Positions 1 to 5,093 of a stretch of 8,063 nt of DNA are shown here, piece after piece. Source of the DNA: Spirochaetaceae bacterium (lineage in GTDB: Bacteria; Spirochaetota; Spirochaetia; Treponematales; Breznakiellaceae); assembly GCA_031280705.1 (NCBI GenBank), contig JAITGJ010000188.1, forward strand, positions 1-8,063, written 5' to 3'. Position numbers and translations under genes: made by a program. Under the pieces are notes generated by a model. That model saw only the letters and a program-made list of their open reading frames with translations, searched no databases and was not told the origin of the DNA. Numbering within the stretch: the first letter of the stretch is position 1; the number at the start of each line of letters is the position of its first letter.

Positions 1-1
1 G

Positions 2-700
2 GATACCGGCGCGGACGGCTATCAACTGGATACCATGCACGACATTCCTCCGGTATTGCGCGAAAAAATGAACGCGCTCCGTAAGGGACTCGTGCTTACC
101 AGCCAGGCGCATCCCTCCCGGGGGCTTCCCCTTGAGCTGATTACCACATCCTGGGACGAATTCTGGCGCGCCGATCCCATGCCGGAAATTGATTTGCTGC
201 GCTTTATCTGTCCGCTCCACATCTCCCCGGTTATTTCCCGCTGGCTTCGCATGGAAGATAAAACAACACTGATAAACCGGGCCATGTTTCAGGGAGCGCC
301 CATCGTGGTCTGGCAGGACATTTTTGGCCGGCGGCTTCCCTTTTCCGCGGAGCAAAAAACGGCGATCAAACAGTACAAGGCGGTGTACCTCAGGTACCGT
401 TCCCTCTACCAGGGCGCAAAACCCATTCCCCTGTACCCGGTTCCGTCCGGACGCGGCCTTTACTGTAATGTTTTTTCCGATCCGGGACAACGCGGGGCGA
501 TCTGTTCTTTTTACAACGACAGCGATGACGAAATTCGCGCCGGAGGCATACGCCTCTATCGGGAAGAACACCGCCGGGTAAAAACCATTCTGGGCGCGGG
601 AACGGGAAGCGTCGAAAACGGCGCCCTTGCGGTCCGTGTCCCGCCCCGCGCGGTGTTGCATCTTTTGTGCCAGGACGCCAATGGGGCGCACGGCGGGTAA
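2..700 (+). CDS. C-terminal part of a glycoside-hydrolase-like protein (5' end outside window)
   Basis: The frame is open from the first bases of the window, so this is the last 232 residues of a longer protein; the ATG at 35 is internal and not the start. The first visible residues read DTGADGYQLDTM, which looks like the end of a TIM-barrel strand in retaining or clan-D-like glycoside hydrolases, where G-x-D-G-x-x-x-D carries an acidic catalytic or substrate residue. It continues with a barrel-like segment (WDEFWRADPMPEIDLLRF, then MFQGAPIVVWQDIFG) and ends in about 80 residues of beta-rich sequence such as GLYCNVFSDPG and GAICSFYNDSDDE, consistent with the C-terminal beta-sandwich found in many such enzymes. 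A role in carbohydrate breakdown is inferred; the exact family and substrate cannot be given from this fragment. It ends 236 bases before the next gene, so it is probably a separate transcription unit. Confidence 0.6.
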   Translation, partial: DTGADGYQLDTMHDIPPVLREKMNALRKGLVLTSQAHPSRGLPLELITTSWDEFWRADPMPEIDLLRFICPLHISPVISRWLRMEDKTTLINRAMFQGAPIVVWQDIFGRRLPFSAEQKTAIKQYKAVYLRYRSLYQGAKPIPLYPVPSGRGLYCNVFSDPGQRGAICSFYNDSDDEIRAGGIRLYREEHRRVKTILGAGTGSVENGALAVRVPPRAVLHLLCQDANGAHGG

Positions 701-766
701 CCCGCCCGTAAAGATACAGGCGCTGTTACCGATATTTTTATCAAAAATCACGGGCCCAACAAAAAA

Positions 767-803
767 GGGAACCTCTAAAAACCGGTTGTTTTCAGAGGTT
801 CCC
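767..803. repeat. Long hairpin with CCGGTTG loop
   Basis: A perfect 10-base inverted repeat, GGGAACCTCT (767-776) and AGAGGTTCCC (794-803), continues after one A/C mismatch into AAAAC (778-782) and GTTTT (788-792), leaving the five-base loop CGGTT. On the minus strand the stem is followed by six T residues (complement of 761-766), so it could work as an intrinsic terminator in that direction, but no minus-strand gene lies to its right that would need it. On the plus strand only a weak T-run (807-812) follows. It may be a dispersed palindromic repeat: the same loop recurs in the hairpin at 2856-2890 and the stem start resembles that at 853-882. Confidence 0.75.
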
Positions 804-852
804 GTGCGTTTTCTCGCCCTATGGGCTGCGAAACACGCATTTTTAAGCGGTT

Positions 853-882
853 CATCTCTAAAAACTGAAGTTTTTAGAGATG
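853..882. repeat. Perfect 14-base inverted repeat hairpin
   Basis: CATCTCTAAAAACT (853-866) is exactly complementary to AGTTTTTAGAGATG (869-882) with only GA between the arms; in RNA the loop would open to about four to six bases. No T-run follows on either strand, so a simple terminator is unlikely. It lies 19 bases upstream of the -35 element of the promoter at 902-930. It shares the CTCTAAAAAC core with the left arm of the hairpin at 767-803, which suggests the two belong to one family of repeats. A role as an operator for the downstream zinc genes is possible but not shown. Confidence 0.7.
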
Positions 883-901
883 CCCAAAAGAAAAAAGCCT
901 A

Positions 902-930
902 TTGCAAAATACATTCTCCCGTGCTAGAAT
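902..930 (+). promoter_or_regulatory. Sigma-70-type promoter, likely leaderless start
   Basis: TTGCAA (902-907) and TAGAAT (925-930) are separated by 17 bases, which is the ideal spacing, and match the consensus hexamers in 4 and 5 of 6 positions. The expected transcription start, about seven bases after the -10 box, is at or next to the A of the ATG at 937. A short inverted repeat, ATTCT (913-917) and AGAAT (926-930), overlaps the spacer and -10 box and might be part of an operator, though five bases is weak evidence. Confidence 0.6.
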
Positions 931-936
931 AATTCC

Positions 937-1266
937 ATGGCAAATATCCCGGGGAAAAGAGCCTTTTTTACCGTCATAATGACCGTCTGGCTTGCCGCGG
1001 CCGTTATTTTCGCGGGTGTTTATGTCATTGCGGAGTATGACCATGAGCATATCGACACCGAAGGCCGCCATGTCCCCGCCGGGGAAAATTGCCATATCTG
1101 CCTTGAAATCCAAATTGCCCTGCGGATTATGGAAGCCTTTGGACGCCTTGGCGTGTGTTTCCTTCTTGCGGGCTTCATGACGCATGCCGCTTCCTGTATA
1201 AAACCGCGGCCCTTCTTTTTTGCGAAAAAACCCATCGAATTGCTAAAAGTACGATTTAACTGTTGA
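937..1266 (+). CDS. Small membrane protein with His/Cys-rich loop, zinc-operon partner
   Basis: A 109-residue protein with no family I can name. Residues 9-31 form a hydrophobic segment (signal anchor or signal peptide) and residues about 58-85 a second one. The loop between them holds H36, H38, H45, C52, H53 and C55 (DHEHIDTEGRH, then ENCHIC), a plausible metal site on the outer face of the membrane. The end is basic (KKPIELLKVRFNC), as expected for a cytoplasmic tail. No Shine-Dalgarno sequence precedes the ATG; the promoter at 902-930 suggests a leaderless message, and an internal ATG at 979 is less likely. The gene lies 93 bases upstream of a zinc-binding protein gene on the same strand, so a role in zinc capture, sensing or transfer is inferred from residues and context only. 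Composition and length argue for a real gene, but expression is unproven. Confidence 0.65.
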   Translation: MANIPGKRAFFTVIMTVWLAAAVIFAGVYVIAEYDHEHIDTEGRHVPAGENCHICLEIQIALRIMEAFGRLGVCFLLAGFMTHAASCIKPRPFFFAKKPIELLKVRFNC

Positions 1267-1272
1267 TACAAT

Positions 1273-1353
1273 CCTCCCAGGCATAATCTGACAACAGCAT
1301 TTCCTCAAATCCAAAATTTTCACGGGGAAATGTGAAATTCTTTATACTGGAGG
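1273..1353 (+). promoter_or_regulatory. Possible SD-masking leader structure before the zinc-binding protein gene
   Basis: CCTCC (1273-1277) can pair with the Shine-Dalgarno GGAGG (1349-1353); skipping one bulged C, AG (1279-1280) also pairs with CT (1347-1348). Nested inside, CATTTCC (1298-1304) is complementary to GGAAATG (1326-1332). A competing pairing, TTTCAC (1318-1323) with GTGAAA (1332-1337), also exists. The upstream gene stops at 1264-1266, so a ribosome finishing there would cover the CCTCC. This is a prediction by eye; short pairings like these can arise by chance. Confidence 0.3.
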
Positions 1354-1354
1354 T
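1349..1354 (+). promoter_or_regulatory. Shine-Dalgarno site fixing the GTG start at 1360
   Basis: GGAGGT lies five bases before the GTG at 1360, a strong site at good spacing. It supports GTG as the start, and the encoded N-terminus is a proper signal peptide. Confidence 0.85.
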
Positions 1355-1359
1355 ATAAA

Positions 1360-2850
1360 GTGAAACGATTTTTGTTCACGGTAATAATGCTGTCCCTGTC
1401 TGTCTGCGTCCTGTTCGCGGGCGGCGTACGAGACGGGGCGGTAAATAATGGAAAGCCGAATGTGGTTGCGGCCAATTTTCCGGCTTATGATTTTGCCCGG
1501 CAGATCGCCGGCGATAACGTAAACGTGCATATGCTGCTGCCGCCCGGGGCGGAAAGCCATTCCTTTGAGCCGACGCCACGGGATATTATCAGGATTCAGA
1601 ACTGCTCGCTGTTTATTTACACAGGCGGCGAATCCGATGTATGGGTTGACCGGATTCTTGAATCCATGGACACCTCGAAGATAAGAATCATCCGCATGAT
1701 GGACGCGGTTGACGTGGTGGAAGAGGAAATCGTTGAGGGCATGGAAGACGATGAACACGATCATGGTCATGGCGAATTCGATCCCGCGAAGGTGAAAAAC
1801 CGTCCCATGAGTGATTTTGCCGGCTCATGGGCTTCGGGCGTTCCGCTCCTGCGCAATGGTTCTCTTGATTCGTACATAGCGCACCGCGCCGGGGAAGAAG
1901 GAAAAACAACGGCGGAGGTCAAGGCAAGTCTGCTTTCCGGCTGGGCTTCCGATTATGATTCTTTAACGGTCAGCGGAAGTACGCTCGGCATCGGAAACCG
2001 TACCGCCGCGTACACCTACCGGGGATATGAAATCACGGAAAGCGAATATGGTCCGTCTGTCTGGTATAAATATCAGATAAACACGCCCGTAAACGGCCTT
2101 CCCGCGTACATCATGTTCAATGATCATGGAGACGGCACTGAAGAGGAGCATCACGAGGAACACGAACATGAAGGCGTCGCCCATATTCATTTTAAATATG
2201 GTAACACCGGTTTTGCCGCTCTGGTGGAACGCAGCGGCTGGGCGGGTATGTATTTTGCTTCCGGCGCTTCCGCTCTGGAAATTGCCGCGACCCTCGCGGC
2301 GCATGGCCATGAAGAAGAAACCGCTTATGACGAGCATGTCTGGACTTCCCCGAAAAACGCCATCCGCAGTGTACGGGCGATAGCCGGTGTGTTATGCGAA
2401 ATTGACGGCGCAAATGCGGCGCTGTTCCGGCAAAACGCGCAAGACTATATCACCCAGCTTGAGGCATTGGACCGGGAGTTTCAGGCGGTGGTGGACGGCG
2501 CGAGGCGGAAAACCATTGTCTTTGGCGACCGTTTCCCCTTCCGGTATTTTGCCGACGCCTATGGACTAAGCTATTTTGCCGCCTTCCCCGGCTGCTCCAC
2601 GGAAACCGAATGCAGCGCGGCAACCCTTGCCTTTTTAATCAACAAGATACGGGCGGAAAAAATCCCCGTGGTGTTCCACATTGAACTTTCCAGCGAAAGA
2701 ATAGCGGACGCCATAGCGGGGGAAACAGGGGCGAAAAAACTGCTGCTCCACGCCGGTCATAACATTACCAAGCGGGATTTTGACCGGGGGCTTACCTTTC
2801 TGGAATTACAGCGGGCTAATGTGCCAAGGTTACGGGAGGCGCTCCGGTAA
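1360..2850 (+). CDS. znuA: Zinc ABC transporter substrate-binding protein with inserted ZinT domain
   Basis: A 496-residue exported zinc-binding protein that should capture Zn(II) outside the inner membrane and hand it to an ABC permease. Residues 1-20 are a signal peptide (cleavage near A20; C16 is a poor lipobox match). Residues about 33-125 are the N-terminal lobe of a ZnuA/AdcA-type protein, with the ligand H67 in PPGAESHSFEPTP. An acidic His-rich stretch (H133, H135, H137) leads into a complete ZinT domain (about 140-316): VKNRPMSDFAGSW, PAYIMFNDHG with H256, then a second His cluster (264-269) and AHIHFKYGN with H275 and H277, matching the three ZinT zinc ligands. The ZnuA fold resumes with the second ligand H326 in EHVWTSPKNA and continues to the end; E415 and E417 (STETE) match conserved acids, but the usual third His is replaced by D390-R391. 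Ordinary ZnuA has about 310 residues; the excess is the insert. GTG start chosen from the Shine-Dalgarno site at 1349. Confidence 0.93.
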   Translation: MKRFLFTVIMLSLSVCVLFAGGVRDGAVNNGKPNVVAANFPAYDFARQIAGDNVNVHMLLPPGAESHSFEPTPRDIIRIQNCSLFIYTGGESDVWVDRILESMDTSKIRIIRMMDAVDVVEEEIVEGMEDDEHDHGHGEFDPAKVKNRPMSDFAGSWASGVPLLRNGSLDSYIAHRAGEEGKTTAEVKASLLSGWASDYDSLTVSGSTLGIGNRTAAYTYRGYEITESEYGPSVWYKYQINTPVNGLPAYIMFNDHGDGTEEEHHEEHEHEGVAHIHFKYGNTGFAALVERSGWAGMYFASGASALEIAATLAAHGHEEETAYDEHVWTSPKNAIRSVRAIAGVLCEIDGANAALFRQNAQDYITQLEALDREFQAVVDGARRKTIVFGDRFPFRYFADAYGLSYFAAFPGCSTETECSAATLAFLINKIRAEKIPVVFHIELSSERIADAIAGETGAKKLLLHAGHNITKRDFDRGLTFLELQRANVPRLREALR

Positions 2851-2855
2851 TTGGT

Positions 2856-2890
2856 GTCTGTCCATAAAGCCGGTTGCTTTATGGACAGAC
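2856..2890. repeat. Long hairpin with CCGGTTG loop after the zinc operon
   Basis: A perfect 15-base stem, 2856-2870 paired with 2876-2890 (GTCTGTCCATAAAGC on the left), encloses the loop CGGTT. Only a weak T-run follows, so it is a poor intrinsic terminator by itself, though it could protect the 3' end of the message. The loop and its closing pairs (AAA-x-CCGGTTG-x-TTT) are the same as in the hairpin at 767-803, while the outer stems are unrelated but fully paired, pointing to a repeat family under structural selection. Confidence 0.75.
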
Positions 2891-2919
2891 CTTGCATTTT
2901 CTCACCTTTAGACTTACTT

Positions 2920-2954
2920 GTTAAAAGGCGGGGATTGGTTCCCCGCCTTTTAAC
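2920..2954. terminator. Bidirectional intrinsic terminator between convergent genes
   Basis: A perfect 15-base stem (2920-2934 with 2940-2954, loop TTGGT) has a GC core, GGCGGGGA and TCCCCGCC, flanked by AAAA on the left and TTTT on the right. Read from either strand the GC stem is followed by a U-tract, as expected for the end of both the zinc operon (+) and the regulator gene (-), which converge here. Confidence 0.85.
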
Positions 2955-2969
2955 ACCCGGGGCGGAGCG

Positions 2970-3653
2970 TTACCCGTCCGCTCCCTCCCGGTCCCGCCGC
3001 CGGTGAATCTTCCCGATATACCGGTACAGGCTCGCTTCGGAACAGCGCAGTTTTTTCGCCACGCTTGCCACCGAGCCACGAAGCAGGAAAACGCCCCGCT
3101 CGACAAGACGCTCAATAATAACAAGCCGCCGCTCCTGATCGGGCATTTCGGTTTCCCCGTCAAACGCAAGCTCCGTAAATACCGACCGTATTATTGCCTC
3201 GCGGTCCTGATACAGGTCCGCGGCGTTCTGTTTTTCCGCCTGGTCCCGCGGAACGCCCGCGCGCACATAAACGCCGCCAAGGCGAAAAAGCTCCTTCCCC
3301 AGACGAACGAAGCGGGCGGCGTCAACATTGACGCAGAGCATTCCCAAAAGAACGTCTCCGTCCTTGATAAAATACACCGAGGACCGGAGAAGCCTCCCAT
3401 CGGCGGAACGTCCCCGGTAATTGCAGACGCATCCGCGTGTTTTCCAAACGCCGCTTTTTTCCATGCGGAGGGCGCGTTCCGTAAGCGGCGCGCCCGGAAC
3501 ACGCCCGGATACATGCCCGTTATAAATCGCGGTAACGCAGCGCTTCCCTTCCCGGAGATCGAGCAGTACCGTTTCCACCGCTTCCCCGGCGGCCCGGCCA
3601 AAAAACTCCACCAGGGAGGCGGCGTCTTCCATCAGCCTTTCCGCATAGTTCAT
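2970..3653 (-). CDS. YheO/DauR-type PAS and helix-turn-helix transcription regulator
   Basis: A 227-residue cytoplasmic DNA-binding protein. Residues about 10-115 match the YheO-like PAS domain, with the hallmark IYNGHVSGRVPGAPLTE (43-59) and the strand pair SSVYFIKDGD and LLGMLCVNVD. Residues about 172-217 form the DauR-type helix-turn-helix (ERRLVIIERLVERGVFLLRG, then VAKKLRCSEASLYRYI). Family members regulate amino-acid use genes, the best known being the D-arginine regulator DauR; the ligand here is unknown. The gene is divergent from a cystalysin-type cysteine lyase gene, and three matching palindromes fill the shared region, so control of that gene and of itself is inferred. The ATG at 3653 has no Shine-Dalgarno site but a TATAAT sits 11 bases upstream, so translation may start on a nearly leaderless message. 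A second in-frame ATG (residue 8) is preceded by GGAAAGG, too close to be ideal, and is an alternative start. Confidence 0.88.
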   Translation of the reverse strand: MNYAERLMEDAASLVEFFGRAAGEAVETVLLDLREGKRCVTAIYNGHVSGRVPGAPLTERALRMEKSGVWKTRGCVCNYRGRSADGRLLRSSVYFIKDGDVLLGMLCVNVDAARFVRLGKELFRLGGVYVRAGVPRDQAEKQNAADLYQDREAIIRSVFTELAFDGETEMPDQERRLVIIERLVERGVFLLRGSVASVAKKLRCSEASLYRYIGKIHRRRDREGADG

Positions 3654-3654
3654 G

Positions 3655-3669
3655 ATAATAAATTATTAT
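3655..3669. promoter_or_regulatory. Operator palindrome 1, next to the regulator start
   Basis: ATAATAA-A-TTATTAT is a perfect odd palindrome of 15 bases starting two bases upstream of the regulator's ATG. It covers the region where the transcription start should lie and overlaps the -10 box at 3665-3670, so a bound repressor would block regulator expression. Confidence 0.65.
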
Positions 3670-3670
3670 A
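3665..3670 (-). promoter_or_regulatory. -10 element for the regulator gene
   Basis: On the minus strand this reads TATAAT, a perfect -10 hexamer, 11 bases from the ATG at 3653. No good -35 is found at 16-18 bases; a TTGAAA (complement of 3683-3688) is only 12 bases away. The predicted 5' leader is about four to six bases. Because the operators here are AT-rich, the hexamer could also be a by-product of the palindrome. Confidence 0.45.
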
Positions 3671-3701
3671 CCAAGCCGTCTTTTTCAAGGGTTTTGCCTC
3701 A

Positions 3702-3716
3702 ATAATAATTTATTAT
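3702..3716. promoter_or_regulatory. Operator palindrome 2
   Basis: ATAATAA-T-TTATTAT is a second perfect 15-base palindrome of the same form as the one at 3655-3669, with centres 47 bases apart. The flanking C on its right side mirrors the flanking G of copy 1, so both share the half-site GATAATAA. Confidence 0.65.
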
Positions 3717-3725
3717 CGTGTCTTT

Positions 3726-3744
3726 TGATAATGATTTATTATCA
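3726..3744. promoter_or_regulatory. Operator palindrome 3, extended
   Basis: TGATAATGA-T-TTATTATCA is a 19-base palindrome with one mismatch; its outer parts extend the consensus to TGATAATAA-N-TTATTATCA. Its centre is 26 bases from copy 2. A -35-like TTGATA (3725-3730) overlaps its left half, which may belong to the lyase promoter, but no convincing -10 at standard spacing was found. Confidence 0.6.
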
Positions 3745-3883
3745 GGCGGCTTATTTATCCCTCTGGGACACTTATTGCGAGAAATTGTTATCATTCGTTT
3801 TTCGGCGCCACCGGCGGCAGCGGGCCGGACCGGAGGGCGTTCCCTACTCGACATTACGGCCCTCCCCTGCTATGGTGAACCGT

Positions 3884-3887
3884 GAGG
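3884..3887 (+). promoter_or_regulatory. Shine-Dalgarno site fixing the GTG start at 3894
   Basis: GAGG lies six bases before the GTG at 3894. The earlier in-frame GTG at 3882 has no such site. Starting at 3894 gives the N-terminus MKYDF, which lines up with MIYDF of T. denticola cystalysin, so the later start is preferred. Confidence 0.7.
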
Positions 3888-3893
3888 CGCGCG

Positions 3894-5093
3894 GTGAAGT
3901 ACGATTTTGAAAAACGGGTTGACCGGAGTGGGGAAAATACTTCCTCCAAATGGATGGGGATGTACCGGAAAAAGAAAAATGTATCCGCGGGGGTTATCCC
4001 GCTTTCGGTCGCGGACATGGAGCTTTACAATCCGCCTGAAATAACGGAAGGACTCAAGAAATACCTTGACGAAGCGGTGCTGGGCTATACCCGCCCCGGC
4101 GCGCGGTTTACCGGCGCGGTGCTTCGCTGGATGAAAGACCGCCACAGTTGGGAAGTCAAACCAGAATGGCTGGTTCAGTCGCCGGGCGTGGTACCCGCCC
4201 TCTTTCTCGCCGTGCGCGCCGTAACGGAGGCGGGAGACGGGGTGATCATCCAGCCGCCGGTATACTATCCGTTTTCCATGGCAATACAGGCGGGCGGCCG
4301 CCGCCTGGTCTCCAACCCCCTCAAAATCGAGGGGGGCCGCTATGTTATGGACTACGAAGACCTCCAGGCGAAGGCGCGGGACGGCCGGAACCGGGCGCTG
4401 ATCCTCAGCAGTCCGCACAATCCCGTGGGCCGGGTCTGGACGCGGGAGGAGCTTGCGCGTACCGCGGAAATATGCGCGCAGAGCGGCGTTACCGTCATTT
4501 CCGATGAAATTCATTTTGATCTGCTGCTCCCCGGACATACGCATACTGTTTTTGCCGCTCTTTCCAAAACGGCCGGGGAAAACGCGATCATCTGCACCGC
4601 GCCGAGTAAAACATTCAATATCGCGGGGATGCAGATCTCCAACATCATTATCCCCAATGAAAAAATCCGTGAACGGTTCCGGAAAGAACTTATGGACAGC
4701 GCAATCCACGAACCGAATATACTCGGCCTTAAAGCCTGCGAAATTGCCTATACCGAATGCGGTCCCTGGCTTGACGCGTTCCTCGGCCACCTTGCGGCGA
4801 ATCACCGGATAACGCGGGATTTTTTCGCGGAACACCTTCCGATGGTTACGGTGTTCCCGCTTGAAGGCACCTATCTTCAATGGCTCGATTTTCGCGCCCT
4901 GGGCCTTGAGCCAAAAGCGCTTGAAGAATTTATGGTAAACGAGGCCGAATGGTTTGTTGACGAGGGGTATATCTTCGGGGAGGGCGGCGCGGGTTTTGAG
5001 CGCGTCAATCTCGCCTGCCCCGCGTCCGTTCTCTCTGAAGCCTTTGACCGGCTTCTCCGTGCCGCGCGAAAACGGGGCTGGGCAGGCCGGTAA
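3894..5093 (+). CDS. hly: Cystalysin-type cysteine C-S lyase (MalY/PatB family, PLP-dependent)
   Basis: A 399-residue, fold-type-I PLP enzyme, the length I recall for T. denticola cystalysin. It should split L-cysteine (and probably cystathionine or other S-linked amino acids) by alpha,beta-elimination to hydrogen sulfide, pyruvate and ammonia in the cytoplasm. Visible matches to cystalysin include PLSVADMELYNPPE, GLKKYLDEAVLGYT, WMKDRHSW, SPHNPVGRVW, SDEIHFDL and GTYLQWLDFRALGL. Numbered from the 3894 start, the PLP lysine is K239 in APSKTFNIAGM; Y124 and Y125 in PPVYYPF stack with or contact the cofactor; N176 and D204 are the usual pyridine-ring contacts; R370 in GFERVNLACP binds the substrate carboxylate. 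In oral treponemes this enzyme makes sulfide and damages red cells; a purely metabolic role is as likely here. It is divergent from a YheO/DauR-type regulator and probably under its control. The start was moved from 3882 to 3894. Confidence 0.92.
   Translation: MKYDFEKRVDRSGENTSSKWMGMYRKKKNVSAGVIPLSVADMELYNPPEITEGLKKYLDEAVLGYTRPGARFTGAVLRWMKDRHSWEVKPEWLVQSPGVVPALFLAVRAVTEAGDGVIIQPPVYYPFSMAIQAGGRRLVSNPLKIEGGRYVMDYEDLQAKARDGRNRALILSSPHNPVGRVWTREELARTAEICAQSGVTVISDEIHFDLLLPGHTHTVFAALSKTAGENAIICTAPSKTFNIAGMQISNIIIPNEKIRERFRKELMDSAIHEPNILGLKACEIAYTECGPWLDAFLGHLAANHRITRDFFAEHLPMVTVFPLEGTYLQWLDFRALGLEPKALEEFMVNEAEWFVDEGYIFGEGGAGFERVNLACPASVLSEAFDRLLRAARKRGWAGR

Noticed and set aside
731..749. Small AT-only hairpin (ATTTTT, ATC, AAAAAT) after the glycoside-hydrolase-like gene
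   Set aside because: No GC stem and no T-run after it; too weak to call a terminator.
1319..1348. Promoter-like TTCACG, 18 bases, TATACT before the zinc-binding protein gene
   Set aside because: The transcription start would fall after the strong Shine-Dalgarno site at 1349-1354 and delete it, so this is unlikely to be the working promoter; cotranscription from 902 is favoured.
3003..3728. Open frame of 241 codons on the plus strand across the regulator gene and operators
   Set aside because: Antisense to the recognised PAS and helix-turn-helix regulator and runs through its operator region; product looks like a shadow.
3726..3744. Fur or Zur box (GATAATGAT and ATTATC resemble Fur half-sites)
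   Set aside because: The spacing does not give the standard 7-1-7 or 19-base Fur pattern, the copies share ATAATAA-N-TTATTAT instead, and the genes on either side are not metal genes. Kept only as an alternative.
3725..3910. Open frame of 61 codons in the region between regulator and lyase
   Set aside because: It begins inside operator 3, has no Shine-Dalgarno site and overlaps the lyase start in another frame.
3870..4880. Open frame of 336 codons on the minus strand across the lyase gene
   Set aside because: Antisense to a clear cystalysin-type gene with conserved active-site residues; no domain pattern of its own.
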